Source of the DNA: Kordiimonas sediminis
GTDB taxonomy: Bacteria; Pseudomonadota; Alphaproteobacteria; Sphingomonadales; Kordiimonadaceae
DNA: 64,000 nucleotides
Assembly (NCBI RefSeq): GCF_014656395.1
Contig: NZ_BNCI01000001.1
Location: 620,001 to 684,000, forward strand
Direction of reading: 5' to 3'
The notes beneath the pieces were generated by a model. That model made no database searches, was not told the origin of the DNA, and saw nothing but the letters and a program-made list of their open reading frames with translations. The position numbers and the translations under genes are program-made. Numbering within the stretch: the stretch's first letter is position 1; each line of letters begins with the position of its first letter. Positions 17,921 through 28,029 of the stretch are shown in pieces.

Positions 17921-17950
17921 AAAAAAGCCCACAGCAACGCTATGGGCTTT
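17921..17950 (-). terminator. Rho-independent terminator of carD
   Basis: Read on the minus strand, AAAGCCC and GGGCTTT pair over a 13-base loop and run into six T. It lies 28 bases after the carD stop. Confidence 0.85.
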
Positions 17951-17977
17951 AAAACAGTAAATCTGCTTGGATCAGGC

Positions 17978-18481
17978 TTAGGCAGCCAGTTCCTTTTCAA
18001 GACGTGTGATCGCAGCTGCTTCATCAATATCTTCTACGGCAGCGACTTCACGGGCAAGACGGCCCAGTGCTGCTTCATAGATCTGACGCTCGCTGTAGGA
18101 TTGCTCTGGCTGATCATCACCGCGGTGCAAGTCACGAACAACTTCTGCAATAGAAACCAGATCACCACTGTTGATCTTTGCTTCATATTCCTGGGCACGA
18201 CGGCTCCACATTGTTCTTTTAACTTTGGCTTTGCCTTTCAGCGTAGTGAATGCCTGCTGCATAGTTGATTCGTTAGAAAGACGACGCATGCCGCTACCTT
18301 CTGCCTTATTGATTGGCACACGAAGAGTCATACGCTCTTTCTCAAAACGAATAACGTACAGCTCAAGCTTCAGGCCAGCAATTTCCTGAGCTTCAATTTC
18401 AGTGATACGGCCAACGCCGTGCTTGGGATAAACAATATAATCATCTACAGCGAAAGTCATTTTTTTAGATTGTTTTGCCAT
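17978..18481 (-). CDS. carD: CarD/CdnL-family RNA polymerase-binding regulator
   Basis: 167 residues. The N-terminal Tudor-like RNAP-interacting domain has D-D-Y-I-V-Y-P-K-H-G-V-G (about residues 13-24), followed by I-R-F-E-K-E-R-M-T-L-R-V-P. The C-terminal helical domain has the conserved W-S-R-R-A-Q-E-Y motif that supports the open promoter complex. It is of the CdnL type that activates rRNA and housekeeping promoters. An AAGGA site lies about ten bases before the ATG. About 290 bases upstream are gene-free and should hold its promoter. Confidence 0.93.
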   Translation of the reverse strand: MAKQSKKMTFAVDDYIVYPKHGVGRITEIEAQEIAGLKLELYVIRFEKERMTLRVPINKAEGSGMRRLSNESTMQQAFTTLKGKAKVKRTMWSRRAQEYEAKINSGDLVSIAEVVRDLHRGDDQPEQSYSERQIYEAALGRLAREVAAVEDIDEAAAITRLEKELAA

Positions 18482-18773
18482 ACCTGGTATAAATCCTTTT
18501 TGGTCCTGCTAGCCATCCCTCTGGAACGATGGCGTCATACAAACTGTCCCTAATTGCTGACAGTAAAAGGCGAACTGAATCGTGCACTCATTGACATGAG
18601 GCAGGAAGAAGTTCACCTTTAGGCATATCGTGACTGTGCCGCCGGAAAATCGGGCACATCACGCGCTTATGGGATACACCATAACATATTTTACGTGTTT
18701 ATTACAGCCCTGTTGCCATAATTTTTTCTAACTCCACTGGGGTCATGCTGTTTCACCCAAAGTCATCAGGCAA

Positions 18774-18802
18774 CAAAAAAAGCCGGGGAAAACCCGGCTT
18801 TT
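18774..18802 (-). terminator. Rho-independent terminator of fdxA
   Basis: On the minus strand AAGCCGGG pairs with CCCGGCTT around a five-base loop, followed by seven T. It starts about 26 bases after the fdxA stop. Confidence 0.9.
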
Positions 18803-18827
18803 CGATAATACTTGATTTATCAATCAG

Positions 18828-19163
18828 TTAGTCGCCTGAACCTGGATTTTCAGACAGTAGCTCTTTCTTGCCTTCTTTGTCTTTCCAGTCATCCGCATCA
18901 TCAGGCTGCGTACCCTTAACGGTAATATTTGGCCAGGTTTCAGAAAATTTCGTGTTAATTTCCAGCCATTCTTCAAGACCATCTTCTGTATCAGGAAGAA
19001 TCGCTTCTGCTGGGCATTCAGGCTCACACACACCACAATCGATACACTCGTTCGGATTGATCACGAGCATATTTTCGCCTTCATAGAAGCAGTCAACAGG
19101 ACATACTTCGACACAATCCATATATTTACAGTTAATGCAGGCTTCCGTGACCACGTATGTCAT
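18828..19163 (-). CDS. fdxA: Seven-iron ferredoxin FdxA
   Basis: 111 residues. The N-terminal part has the cysteines of a [3Fe-4S] and a [4Fe-4S] cluster: [18 protein letters not shown], then [12 protein letters not shown]. The acidic C-terminal extension (W-P-N-I-T to the end) is the usual one for alphaproteobacterial FdxA. It is a soluble electron carrier. It has its own terminator. The S4-domain protein gene lies about 106 bases upstream on the same strand. Confidence 0.95.
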   Translation of the reverse strand: MTYVVTEACINCKYMDCVEVCPVDCFYEGENMLVINPNECIDCGVCEPECPAEAILPDTEDGLEEWLEINTKFSETWPNITVKGTQPDDADDWKDKEGKKELLSENPGSGD

Positions 19164-19269
19164 GGGTGTCTCCTCTTGGATTTCTACTGGAAATCACATT
19201 CCAAAAATTTTTAGTACTATATGCCCAATAGTGGGCATGCTGGCAACGATTTTTCTAATTAATACCGAC

Positions 19270-19662
19270 TTATTCCCTTGATCTTAGTTTGTCGAATGCG
19301 CGTCGGTCAGCTTTGGTGGGTCTGCCCATCCCCTTTGGGCGTGCCGGTGCCTTTCCAGTGGCACCCTCTTCCGCCTCTGATGACGCCGTCGGCGGGGCAA
19401 GGTCTTCAAACAACAGGGCTGCTTCTGACGCAGGACCCCGCCGCACACCCAGATCAAGGATTTTAATCACGCGTATATGCCCGGCTTTCGGGAAGGTAAG
19501 TACATCGCCAACCCGCACAGTAGCGCTGGCTTTGGCGATAATTGTACCATTGATACGGATTTTCCGCCCTTTGCATTCCTTGGTCGCAATCGAACGGGTT
19601 TTAAAAAAACGGGCGAACCACAGCCATTTATCCAGCCGTATTTGTTCGCCCGCTTCAGACAT
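19270..19662 (-). CDS. S4-domain RNA-binding protein (Hsp15-like)
   Basis: 130 residues. The S4 fold covers about residues 8-60 (R-L-D-K-W-L-W-F-A-R, then G-R-K-I-R-I-N-G and V-R-V-G-D-V-L-T-F), matching Hsp15, which rescues stalled 50S subunits with attached nascent chains. The tail is basic (G-R-P-T-K-A-D-R-R). It starts nine bases after the Suv3-like helicase gene, so the two RNA-binding proteins are probably made together. Confidence 0.88.
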   Translation of the reverse strand: MSEAGEQIRLDKWLWFARFFKTRSIATKECKGRKIRINGTIIAKASATVRVGDVLTFPKAGHIRVIKILDLGVRRGPASEAALLFEDLAPPTASSEAEEGATGKAPARPKGMGRPTKADRRAFDKLRSRE

Positions 19663-19671
19663 ATGTCTGTC

Positions 19672-22584
19672 CTATTTTTTTGAACTGGACAGAGATTCTT
19701 TCAACCCGGCAAGAGCTGCGAACGGAGAATCAGGGTCCATTTGCTTTTCTTTCTTGGGTGGACGCGCCTTATAGCTTGTCGCTTGCTTCGGACCTCGTGA
19801 CTGACCTTTGGCGCCTTTGCGCTGTTTATTAGCCGGACCCGGTTTACGACCGCGATCAGCAGCGTCTGGTGCAGGCCGTCTTTTTGGTGACCAGCGGAAG
19901 AAGTAGCGTTCCACCAGCTCAGGTGTTGCCGCCTCATCCGTTGACGCATCCTCAGCCTCGGTCGAAGCTTCACCGGCCTCTACCGCTGGCTCGGACGCCT
20001 CTTCTGGTGCCTCTTCTGCAGTTACCTGTGCCGGCGCATCCTCTGCAACTGCGGCATCAGTTGCTGGTGTCGGCTCGGTAGCCTCAGTCTCTGCAGCCGC
20101 TACCTCTTCAGTAGAAGCCTCTGTCGCAGCAGCTTCCTCAGCAACAGGTGCAGGCTTAGCATTTTCTACCTGACGTGCCTCATAGCTATAGCCAATTGCA
20201 GACATGACAGCGGCAAAGTCTTCACCAGACAGCCCCACAAGGCCCATAATTTCTGGTGTTACTTCAAACCAGTCACCCCCTTGACCAAGCGGGCGTACCG
20301 TATCCGCCAGACGTTCTGACATATCCATACGCACTGCTTTTTTGCCAGCAAGGCGGAACCCTGCGAGCGCGTAAAAATCGCGCGGTGCATTGCGGTCCGC
20401 ATCGGTCCAAACCATTCCAGGTGTTGGAATGTCAGGAAGATCTGTCAGATCATTGTCCATCGCCCACATCATCAGGCGCAGCTCAGTTGCATGCGGCTTC
20501 AGAATCAGCGGCATGTAAAGGTTTGCTGCACCAATACGGATACCAAAACGGCGTAACCCCTTGCGGGCTTCCTGATCCAACTGGCGTAATTCCTTGGCAA
20601 CCTTGGCGCGCGGCAATACGCCGTAATGTTCAACAAGTTGATAGGCAACCCCGCGCGTAATGCCGGAAAGCGCTTCCGCTCCTTCAGGGGCTTCAATCTC
20701 GCCGTTCAGTTCCTGAGCAAGACGTACAAGCGGTTCCAGCTTTTCAGCGATGCGCGTATCCAGCCATTCCTGAGCGCGCGTCAGCACCAGTTCCGCATTC
20801 TCACCGTCTAGAAGCGTGTTCGCTGCCAGCTTGACCCGCGGCGCCAAAAAGGCACCGGTTTTATGGATCGTTGCAATAACAGTATCGTCCCACATCATTT
20901 TTGGAAAGGCGAGACCGTCTTCAAAATTCAGGGTAACGTTTTTATGGCCAATGTTATTAAACAACTTCGCCCGACGGGTGATCTCTGCCTTCAGGGCTGA
21001 TTCAGCCGCTGACTTGAGAGTTTTCTGGTCGTCCCGAGCTGCTCCTGCCTCAACCTGAAAGGAGAAGCCTTTAAGCTCGCCAATTGTGTGGCCTTCTACT
21101 GCCACCTGATTAGTATCATTATCGATGCTCACGCTGAGTGTGTCCCTTTGCCTGAGCGAGCGCATGAGGACCGCCGTCCGGCGATCCACAAATCTCTGTG
21201 TTAACTTTTCATGCAATGCATCAGACAATTTGTCTTCTACACCACGCGTTACATGTGCCCAATGGGCAGCATCCTCCAGCCACCTGCTTCGGTGGGAAAT
21301 ATAGGTCCACACGCGAATACTGGCAATCCGGGTCGCCAAGGTATCTATATCACCGTGGGTGTTGTCAAGACGCTTTACCTGCGAAGCAATCCAGTCATGA
21401 GAGATCGTTCCAGATTTACCACACAGTTCGGTAAACAGACGGCGCAGCATAGCATGATGATCGTTTACCGAAAGTTTCCTGAAATCCGGCACACTGCAGA
21501 CATCCCACAAGGTCTGAACATCCGACGGATTAACCACAAGGTCTTGAATTTCCGTATCTTTTGACAATGCAACAAGTGCTGCCATATCAACAGCATCACG
21601 CGTACGGTGAAGACCCGGCAGCGTTGCCGGCATTTCCAAAGACCGGATCAAGCGGGGGATAGTGGCAAAATCCAGCCGATTATTACGCCACTGAATATTT
21701 TTTACGGAATCAAAAGCATGCTCTTCAATTGCTTCAATCATTTCGCCAGGCATGGGTTCAGAATCACCCCCAAGTGTCGAAAAACTTCCATCCCTTTTAT
21801 AGCGTCCGGCACGACCTGCGATCTGCCCTGCCTCTGCTGCCGTTAAATTTCGAAAAACCCGACCATCAAATTTGGACAATCCCGCGAAAGCCACGTGATC
21901 AATGTCCATATTCAGGCCCATGCCGATTGCATCGGTTGCAACCAGATATTCAACCTCACCACTTTGATACATTTCGACCTGGGCATTTCGGGTACGGGGG
22001 CTTAAGGCACCCATAACAATTGCGACACCGCCTTTTTGCCGACGCATCAATTCAGCCAAACCGTACACATCCGCAGAGGAAAAACCAACGATGGCACTGC
22101 GCCGCGCTAGTCTGGACAACTTTTTAGGACGACTATAAGAAAGGTTGGAAAATCGTGGTCTGGTAAGGACTTCCACATCTGGAACAAGCCTTCTGATCAC
22201 AGCTTCCATGGTCGAAGATCCGAGAAGCAGCGTTTCGTAGCGCCCGCGGGTATGTAGCAAATGCTCCGTAAACACATGCCCTCTTTGCAGATCGGCTGCC
22301 ATCTGCACCTCATCCAGGGCCACAAATTCTACATTTGCCTGCCGGGGCATGGCTTCTGCCGTGCAAAGAAAATATCTGGCACCTTCTGGTACGATTCGTT
22401 CTTCGCCGGTTAAAAGCGCAACTTGCCGTTTTCCCTTCACCGCTACGACGCGGTCATAGACTTCCCGTGCAAGAAGCCTGAGCGGAAACCCCATGACCCC
22501 GCTGGTGTAGGCCAGCATCCTCTCAACCGCATAGTGGGTCTTGCCAGTATTGGTGGGCCCAAGCACGGCCTTTACTTTACTCAT
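19672..22584 (-). CDS. Suv3-like RNA/DNA helicase
   Basis: 970 residues. Helicase motifs: Walker A G-P-T-N-T-G-K-T (about residues 9-16), Walker B A-L-D-E-V-Q-M near 90, and motif VI Q-I-A-G-R-A-G-R near 255. This is the SF2 Suv3 family, known from the mitochondrial degradosome and widespread in alphaproteobacteria. After the catalytic core (up to about 800), a run of about 110 residues is almost only A, E, T, P and V, and the last 70 are basic (K, R, P, G). The low-complexity acidic linker and basic tail are typical bacterial additions and may bind RNA or partners. Confidence 0.92.
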   Translation of the reverse strand: MSKVKAVLGPTNTGKTHYAVERMLAYTSGVMGFPLRLLAREVYDRVVAVKGKRQVALLTGEERIVPEGARYFLCTAEAMPRQANVEFVALDEVQMAADLQRGHVFTEHLLHTRGRYETLLLGSSTMEAVIRRLVPDVEVLTRPRFSNLSYSRPKKLSRLARRSAIVGFSSADVYGLAELMRRQKGGVAIVMGALSPRTRNAQVEMYQSGEVEYLVATDAIGMGLNMDIDHVAFAGLSKFDGRVFRNLTAAEAGQIAGRAGRYKRDGSFSTLGGDSEPMPGEMIEAIEEHAFDSVKNIQWRNNRLDFATIPRLIRSLEMPATLPGLHRTRDAVDMAALVALSKDTEIQDLVVNPSDVQTLWDVCSVPDFRKLSVNDHHAMLRRLFTELCGKSGTISHDWIASQVKRLDNTHGDIDTLATRIASIRVWTYISHRSRWLEDAAHWAHVTRGVEDKLSDALHEKLTQRFVDRRTAVLMRSLRQRDTLSVSIDNDTNQVAVEGHTIGELKGFSFQVEAGAARDDQKTLKSAAESALKAEITRRAKLFNNIGHKNVTLNFEDGLAFPKMMWDDTVIATIHKTGAFLAPRVKLAANTLLDGENAELVLTRAQEWLDTRIAEKLEPLVRLAQELNGEIEAPEGAEALSGITRGVAYQLVEHYGVLPRAKVAKELRQLDQEARKGLRRFGIRIGAANLYMPLILKPHATELRLMMWAMDNDLTDLPDIPTPGMVWTDADRNAPRDFYALAGFRLAGKKAVRMDMSERLADTVRPLGQGGDWFEVTPEIMGLVGLSGEDFAAVMSAIGYSYEARQVENAKPAPVAEEAAATEASTEEVAAAETEATEPTPATDAAVAEDAPAQVTAEEAPEEASEPAVEAGEASTEAEDASTDEAATPELVERYFFRWSPKRRPAPDAADRGRKPGPANKQRKGAKGQSRGPKQATSYKARPPKKEKQMDPDSPFAALAGLKESLSSSKK

Positions 22585-23155
22585 GGATCACTTTGTCTCT
22601 GCTCATTCAAGGGCTATACAGCTACTTCAACCAGCGTACGCACAGGCTGCCTTGCTACTTTACGTCTAACACCTCCTTCATATAGGCCACATACCTGCCC
22701 CGCACTAGATTTAATCTTATTTTTGCATGCCTGACGCAGGGCAATAACGGTGACAATCAAAAACAGTCCCCAAAAAAATACGGTAAAGTATTGATATTAT
22801 TATAAGTCCTTTATCAATACTTACGAATACATTGTCGGTTTCAGATAATTTTCGGGTCGTATTTCCCTGAATTTTGCTGATTCTGCGTGCCCCTGAGGAC
22901 CAAAGATAAAAACAACTTTTTAGCACAACTTTATATCGGGTGACCAATTTCACCCGCCAGTCAAAGACTATGTCGAAAGTTTTTTGCGCGGGACAGGGCA
23001 GGAGGCCCTTGGAAACTACCCAGCAGCAGTACGCCCACGTTTTGTCAAACCCTGAAACACATGGATTAAGCCTCGCCTCAACCAGAACTACCCATAGCTT
23101 GAGATGTGACCGGCCCAAAACCTAATCTTTCCGCGGTTTTCAGCCACAAAGAGTC
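22585..23155. other. Gene-free stretch between helicase and rpmB
   Basis: About 570 bases without a convincing gene. The minus-strand frame 22717-23118 is open, but its composition (W-, C- and R-rich, no domain, no ribosome site) looks accidental. The segment 22940-23040 contains G+C-rich patches that could fold, but I could not match them to tmRNA, SRP RNA, RNase P RNA or 6S RNA. It contains the upstream side of the rpmB promoter. Confidence 0.4.
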
Positions 23156-23184
23156 TTGACCAACGTGCGCTTTTCGCCTATACG
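23156..23184 (+). promoter_or_regulatory. Sigma-70-type promoter of rpmB
   Basis: TTGACC at 23156-23161 and TATACG at 23179-23184 with a spacer of exactly 17 bases. Transcription would begin near 23191, giving a leader of about 75 bases before rpmB. Confidence 0.7.
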
Positions 23185-23192
23185 GCGCGCTT

Positions 23193-23243
23193 ACACCCGC
23201 TGTTGGGTGTAGCTGATCGAAAGATTCCCGGAAATAATTCCGG
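23193..23243 (+). promoter_or_regulatory. Two hairpins in the rpmB leader
   Basis: ACACCC (23193-23198) pairs with GGGTGT (23205-23210), and CCGGAA (23228-23233) pairs with TTCCGG (23238-23243) with an ATAA loop. Both are perfect six-base stems. They could protect the mRNA or bind a ribosomal protein. The ribosome site AAGGAT lies just after the second hairpin. Confidence 0.5.
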
Positions 23244-23265
23244 CAGAAAAACAAGGATAATGATC

Positions 23266-23556
23266 ATGGCTCGCGTATGTGAACTAACTGGCAAGCGTGT
23301 AATGACTGGTAACAACGTGTCTCACGCACACAATAAAACCCGTCGTCGCTTCCTGCCAAACCTGACTAAAGCTACATTGATTTCTGACACACTTGGTCGT
23401 TCTGTCAGCCTGCGTATTTCAACACAGGCACTGCGCTCTGTTGAGCACAATGACGGTCTTGACAACTTCCTTCTGAAAGCTCGCGACGCGAACCTTTCTG
23501 CTGCGGCGCTGAAGCTGAAGAAAGAAATCAAAAAGAAAAAAGAAGCAGCTGCATAA
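23266..23556 (+). CDS. rpmB: 50S ribosomal protein L28
   Basis: 96 residues starting [11 protein letters not shown], the standard alphaproteobacterial L28 start, with the N-x-V-S-H-A-x-N-K-T-R-R-R-F segment. It is basic throughout and ends in K/A-rich sequence. The ATG at 23266 follows an AAGGAT ribosome site. It is encoded alone, with its own promoter and terminator, as usual in this class. Confidence 0.96.
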   Translation: MARVCELTGKRVMTGNNVSHAHNKTRRRFLPNLTKATLISDTLGRSVSLRISTQALRSVEHNDGLDNFLLKARDANLSAAALKLKKEIKKKKEAAA

Positions 23557-23582
23557 GCAAGTTTCTTACACTACAGAATTCA

Positions 23583-23616
23583 GACGTCGCAATCACACCA
23601 GTTGCGGCGTCTTTTT
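23583..23616 (+). terminator. Rho-independent terminator of rpmB
   Basis: GACGTCGCAA and TTGCGGCGTC pair (one G-U) around a nine-base loop, followed by five T. It also overlaps the end of the convergent phytase-like gene and may work in both directions. Confidence 0.85.
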
Positions 23617-24649
23617 ATTTGGGCGTTACACCGTCCGGAGCATAGTCAAAAATCATCAGGAGCGTTCGCTGTAGCCTGCTCAGATTATTATCGGACATTA
23701 GATACAGACGCACACGGCCATCCGCCAGCACCTCGATATCCAGCCCTTCCATATTATCGACAGTTATTGGGCTTTCCAAAGTCGCCACATCTTCACCAAC
23801 CAGTGTAGCACCGGGTAAGATTGTCTCTGCTGGAATACGTTGCAGCTTGGCCCCCGCACCTTCCACCAATGAGAATCGACGCAATAATACAAGTATGTCG
23901 CCACTGGGTAATGTTTTGGCATCGGTCGGGTAAAAGTTCTGCGGCGGCTTGAACCATAAATTGTCTGATGTACGGTCCGATTTTAAAATCCATGCCTTTA
24001 ACCGTCCTTTGATATCTTTTGCCCGCTCTGCAAACGCAAGAATTGAATTTCCGCCGAACCAGGTCATCGCTTCAACACCGCCGTTTGGCGTCAAACCCCT
24101 GAAATCAACAGCAGAGGAGATATCAGAAGTGAAAGCCCACCCGCCAGGTTCCGTCACCTGTTCGAATCTGTGAAACTGCTCATACCCTACAAGGTAACCA
24201 TAAGGTAACTTCAGCACACTTTCGATGTCGGTCACCTTTTTCATATCATTGTCATACTTCCTTGGAACCTGCCACGTCAGTGTCGCGTTTGAAAACGGTT
24301 CCTCAGCATCAGCATCAAAAGATGCCTGAAGCCATAACCCGAGGTCACTAACCGATATAATACCGCGCTGCGTTTTCAGGAACGTTGAAAATCCGCCAAA
24401 CTGATGATGATCGGACGTAAGGGACCAGCCCTGAATATATTTAAGTTGCCCCAAACTACTTTGTGATAAGTCATCTTCATTCAGCGGAACAGGGTCAGCA
24501 AATACCTGTAATTTTTGGTCAAAATCCTTGGTTACAGAAGCTTTTCTGTCCTGTTCTGAAATCATACCTTCGGGCATAGCTGAGGCAGCTGTCACACATA
24601 GAAAAATAGCTGCAGCAGTGATGGTTAGTCTGGCAATTAGTCTTCGCAT
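23615..24649 (-). CDS. Secreted esterase-like/phytase-like protein
   Basis: 344 residues. A signal peptide (M-R-R-L-I-A-R-L ... A-S-A-M) ends near residue 24. The body has the beta-propeller-type pattern of the phytase-like family (I-Q-G-W-S-L-T-S, G-G-F-S-T-F, S-D-L-G-L-W near 85-100, then G-V-E-A-M-T-W and D-N-M-E-G-L near the end). These motifs are shared with the 'esterase-like activity of phytase' domain. No catalytic site is certain. I use ATG at 24649, after a G-rich ribosome site. It lies 22 bases after cobT on the same strand, an arrangement often seen in alphaproteobacteria. Confidence 0.72.
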   Translation of the reverse strand: MRRLIARLTITAAAIFLCVTAASAMPEGMISEQDRKASVTKDFDQKLQVFADPVPLNEDDLSQSSLGQLKYIQGWSLTSDHHQFGGFSTFLKTQRGIISVSDLGLWLQASFDADAEEPFSNATLTWQVPRKYDNDMKKVTDIESVLKLPYGYLVGYEQFHRFEQVTEPGGWAFTSDISSAVDFRGLTPNGGVEAMTWFGGNSILAFAERAKDIKGRLKAWILKSDRTSDNLWFKPPQNFYPTDAKTLPSGDILVLLRRFSLVEGAGAKLQRIPAETILPGATLVGEDVATLESPITVDNMEGLDIEVLADGRVRLYLMSDNNLSRLQRTLLMIFDYAPDGVTPK

Positions 24650-24671
24650 TGACCCCCCCACTGAAATGAAC

Positions 24672-26534
24672 CTATCGGCGCATAGCCCCGCGCGGCGTTG
24701 GCAAAGTATCTTCAAACAACCCTGCAAGCTGTTCTGTCATCGCACCACCAAGCTGTTCGGCATCCAATATAGTCACTGCTCGCTTGTAATAGCGTGTAAC
24801 GTCATGGCCAATGCCAATGGCGATCAATTCCACAGGGGATTTATTCTCGATCCAGCCAATAACCTGCCGCAGGTGGTTTTCCAGATAGGTGCCCGAGTTC
24901 ACTGACAGCGTACTATCGTCCACAGGTGCACCGTCGGAGATCACCATCAAAATACGGCGCTCTTCCGGGCGGGCAATAAGACGGTTGTGCGCCCACAAAA
25001 GCGCCTCGCCATCAATATTCTCTTTCAAAAGGCCTTCCCGCATCATCAATCCAAGGTTTCTGCGCGCCCGGCGCCACGGTGCATCCCCTGTTTTATAGAT
25101 AATGTGCCGTAAATCGTTCAGGCGCCCCGGGTTTTTCGGCCTTCCAGCCTGCAACCACTTTTCCCGACAGGAGCCGCCTTTCCAGGCCTTGGTAGTAAAC
25201 CCGAGGATTTCCACCTTCACACCGCACCGTTCCAGGGTTCTAGCCAATATGTCTGCGGAAATTGCGGCAATGGATATCGGCCGGCCGCGCATGGAGCCGG
25301 AATTGTCCAAGAGCAGCGTAACAACCGTATCTTTGAAATCTGTATCAGATTCGAGTTTATAAGACAGGGGCTGCGTTGGGCTGGTCACAACCCGTGCGAG
25401 CCTGCCAGCATCCAGCACCCCTTCTTCCAGATCGAAATTCCAGTGCCGGCGCTGCTGTGCCAACAGGCGCCGCTGCAACCGGTTGGCAAGCTTGGATACC
25501 GCCCCTGTCAGGTGGGCCATCTGCTGATCCAGATATTTGCGCAGGCGCTCCAGCTCTTCAGCTTCGCACAGGTCCTCCGCCTTGACGATTTCGTCGAACT
25601 CTTCGGTAAAGATGCTGTAAAACGGCGTATCCGTCAGGGCTTCGAGCGGTCTGTTCGGACGCCACGGGATGGTCCCTTCGCTGTCACTGTCGCCCGCTTC
25701 GGCTTCGGTATCATCAAAGTCTTCTACCGCTGCCTCTGAAGACAGGTCATCCTCTGCCGTTTCCTGATCAGACTGTTCCGACCCTTCTGCGCCGCTTGAA
25801 TCTTCGCTTTCGTCCTGCCCTTCACCCGGGTCAGTCTCAGATCCAGCGTCTCCGGATGCGTCGTCTTCGGACCCTTCATTTTCTTCCCGGTCCATATCCT
25901 TACCGGGGTCAGAGCCAATTAGTTCCGCAATCATAGACCGTGTGACAACGGCCAGCCCCCGCTGGTCTCCGGTCTTTTCCTCCAACTGGTCCATGTAATG
26001 ACCAATGGTTTCAGTCAACCATTTACGCTGGCTTTCAACCGCAAGGGTCGCACTATCCGGGGCCGCGGCCCCTGTCAGACGTTCGCGCACCAGCATGCCA
26101 ATGACCTGCGCCATACGGCCCTTTTCATCATCAGAAGGTCGCGCCAGCCCGGCTTCCGCCGCCCGCTTTTCAGAAAGAATGGCCAGATTGTCTTTCACCC
26201 CCGGCATGGCATTGGCGCCAATAGCTTCATACCGCGCCAGTTCAACCGCATCGAAAATATCCCGTGCCAATCCCCCGGCCGGTGCCAGACGAGCATGCAG
26301 CGCTGTATCATGATAACGGTGCCGCAAGGCATCCGTATCCGCCTGCCCCCGCAATGTGGCAATATCAGTAGCTGTGACAGAATGCGGTAAATGGGGCAGT
26401 GTAATCTCGTCCTGTGTAGACGGTGCACCATTCGCGCTGTAGCGAACCGTGACATTTTTGTCAGCCGCTACCGCGCGGGTAGCTGCTGCTACCGCTTCTT
26501 CAAAGATCTCTCTGGATTTGGGATCTGATCCCAT
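24672..26534 (-). CDS. cobT: Cobaltochelatase subunit CobT
   Basis: 620 residues. An N-terminal alpha-helical part is followed by a very acidic linker (about residues 205-290, D/E/S-rich) and a C-terminal von Willebrand A domain with the MIDAS motif L-L-L-D-N-S-G-S-M. CobT forms a ring with CobS and helps CobN insert cobalt in aerobic cobalamin synthesis. No cobN is in this window. In genomes without the full pathway, CobS/CobT-like pairs may serve another magnesium-chelatase-type MoxR/VWA role, so the physiological role needs the rest of the genome. Confidence 0.9.
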   Translation of the reverse strand: MGSDPKSREIFEEAVAAATRAVAADKNVTVRYSANGAPSTQDEITLPHLPHSVTATDIATLRGQADTDALRHRYHDTALHARLAPAGGLARDIFDAVELARYEAIGANAMPGVKDNLAILSEKRAAEAGLARPSDDEKGRMAQVIGMLVRERLTGAAAPDSATLAVESQRKWLTETIGHYMDQLEEKTGDQRGLAVVTRSMIAELIGSDPGKDMDREENEGSEDDASGDAGSETDPGEGQDESEDSSGAEGSEQSDQETAEDDLSSEAAVEDFDDTEAEAGDSDSEGTIPWRPNRPLEALTDTPFYSIFTEEFDEIVKAEDLCEAEELERLRKYLDQQMAHLTGAVSKLANRLQRRLLAQQRRHWNFDLEEGVLDAGRLARVVTSPTQPLSYKLESDTDFKDTVVTLLLDNSGSMRGRPISIAAISADILARTLERCGVKVEILGFTTKAWKGGSCREKWLQAGRPKNPGRLNDLRHIIYKTGDAPWRRARRNLGLMMREGLLKENIDGEALLWAHNRLIARPEERRILMVISDGAPVDDSTLSVNSGTYLENHLRQVIGWIENKSPVELIAIGIGHDVTRYYKRAVTILDAEQLGGAMTEQLAGLFEDTLPTPRGAMRR

Positions 26535-26537
26535 GGC

Positions 26538-27533
26538 TTACCCTGCGATCAGATTACTGGCTGATTCTGGCAGGTCGGTACCGAAACACCGCTGATAATA
26601 TTCCGCCACGATCGCGCGTTCTGCCTCGTCACACTTATTCAGGAAAGACACCCGGAATGCAAAGCCGACATCCTTGAAAATACGAGTATTCTGCACCCAG
26701 GACAAGACTGTACGCGGGCTCATAACCGTAGAGATATCACCTGCGATAAATCCAGCGCGCGACAAGTCCGCGACCTGTACCATGCTAGAGACCATTTTGG
26801 AGCCTTCTTCTGTATTAAACTCAGGCTCTTTCGCCAGCATGATCGCAAGCTCGGTATCATGGGGTAGATAATTCAGCGTTGCGACAATATTCCAGCGGTC
26901 CATCTGGCCTTGGTTGATCTGCTGAGTACCGTGATACAGCCCTGTCGTATCACCCAGCCCAATAGTGTTTGAGGTAGCAAACACCCGAAATGCCGGATGC
27001 GGGCGAATAACCCGGTTCTGATCAAGCAAGGTCAGCTTGCCTTCAACTTCCAGCACACGCTGGATCACAAACATAACATCCGGGCGGCCTGCATCATATT
27101 CATCAAAGACAATAGCCGTCGGGCTTTGCAGTGCCCACGGCAGAATACCTTCCTGAAACTCTGTTACCTGTTTGCCGTCTTTCAGGACAATCGCATCCTT
27201 GCCTACAAGATCGATCCGGCTGATATGACTATCCAGATTGACCCGCACGGTTGGCCAGTTCAGACGCGCTGCAACCTGTTCAATATGAGTAGATTTACCG
27301 GTGCCGTGATAGCCCTGGATCATAACCCGCCGGTTAAAGGCAAACCCTGCCAGAATGGCCAGCGTTGTATCATGGTCAAAGACATAGCTGGTGTCTATAT
27401 CAGGGACATGTTCGGACCGTTCTGCAAAGGCAGGTACTTCCATATCAAGATCCAGACCAAAAATGTCCCGCACAGAAACTGTATGATCAGGTTGGGATAA
27501 ATTGGGGATGGTATCTTTGTGGGCCGATGTCAT
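26538..27533 (-). CDS. cobS: Cobaltochelatase AAA+ subunit CobS
   Basis: 331 residues, the usual CobS length. Walker A G-Y-H-G-T-G-K-S-T is at residues 74-82, Walker B I-V-F-D-E-Y-D follows near 140, and there is the sensor-like A-T-S-N-T-I-G-L-G-D segment. It is an AAA+ ATPase working with CobT. I start at M-T-S-A-H-K-D (27533); the longer frame upstream has no family similarity. Only three bases separate it from cobT. Confidence 0.92.
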   Translation of the reverse strand: MTSAHKDTIPNLSQPDHTVSVRDIFGLDLDMEVPAFAERSEHVPDIDTSYVFDHDTTLAILAGFAFNRRVMIQGYHGTGKSTHIEQVAARLNWPTVRVNLDSHISRIDLVGKDAIVLKDGKQVTEFQEGILPWALQSPTAIVFDEYDAGRPDVMFVIQRVLEVEGKLTLLDQNRVIRPHPAFRVFATSNTIGLGDTTGLYHGTQQINQGQMDRWNIVATLNYLPHDTELAIMLAKEPEFNTEEGSKMVSSMVQVADLSRAGFIAGDISTVMSPRTVLSWVQNTRIFKDVGFAFRVSFLNKCDEAERAIVAEYYQRCFGTDLPESASNLIAG

Positions 27534-27673
27534 AAAAACCTCTCGCAGTGAACTAACTGATATAAACCTTTTGGCAGCCGGGGCCTTTCGCGCTAAGAAA
27601 GACACGAAGGAAGCGCTGTTACAAGTCTTTCCTGATAGAAAAATGTAAATTCTTCGGCATTGGGAACACATTA

Positions 27674-27949
27674 ATGGGCAAACTTGCTGCACTTATAGAG
27701 ACTAAACTACAATCGGCCCTTGCGCCCATTACCCTCGAGGTAATAGACGACAGCGCAAGCCACGCCGGGCATGTCGGCAATCCCGGTGGTGACAGAGAGT
27801 CCCACTTCCATGTCAATATCGTATCCGAGGCTTTCACGGGTCAATCCAGAGTGTCCAGACAGCGCATGGTCAACAAAGCACTGGCCGAAGAGCTGAAAGG
27901 CCCTATTCATGCACTAAGCATGACAACGCGCGCCCCGGACGAGGCATAA
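27674..27949 (+). CDS. BolA-family protein
   Basis: 91 residues. The BolA fold appears as S-H-A-G-H near residue 30 and S-H-F-H-V-N-I-V-S-E-A-F, then R-V-x-R-Q-R-M-V-N-K-A-L-A-E-E-L and I-H-A-L-S-M. The histidines fit the BolA motif for iron-sulfur cluster sharing with monothiol glutaredoxins. It is divergent from cobS, about 140 bases away, a common neighbour arrangement in alphaproteobacteria. It is most like BolA1-type proteins. Confidence 0.92.
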   Translation: MGKLAALIETKLQSALAPITLEVIDDSASHAGHVGNPGGDRESHFHVNIVSEAFTGQSRVSRQRMVNKALAEELKGPIHALSMTTRAPDEA

Positions 27950-28029
27950 TTTTCCGGAAATAATCACATACAGCCCAGATCACACACTGGTGATTGGCAG
28001 TTGAACTTTCGAACAACTATGATCAAGCC

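Noticed and set aside
22900-23110. Possible structured RNA upstream of rpmB
   Set aside because: Short G+C-rich patches can pair, but I could not match the hallmarks of tmRNA, SRP RNA, RNase P RNA, 6S RNA or a known riboswitch.
22717-23118. Open minus-strand frame of about 133 codons between the helicase and rpmB
   Set aside because: No ribosome site, no domain, unusual composition rich in W, C and R; it overlaps the likely rpmB control region.
24672-27533. A MoxR/VWA chaperone pair rather than CobS/CobT
   Set aside because: Lengths, Walker A sequence, acidic linker and position next to bolA all fit CobS/CobT; the alternative cannot be ruled out without cobN but is less likely.
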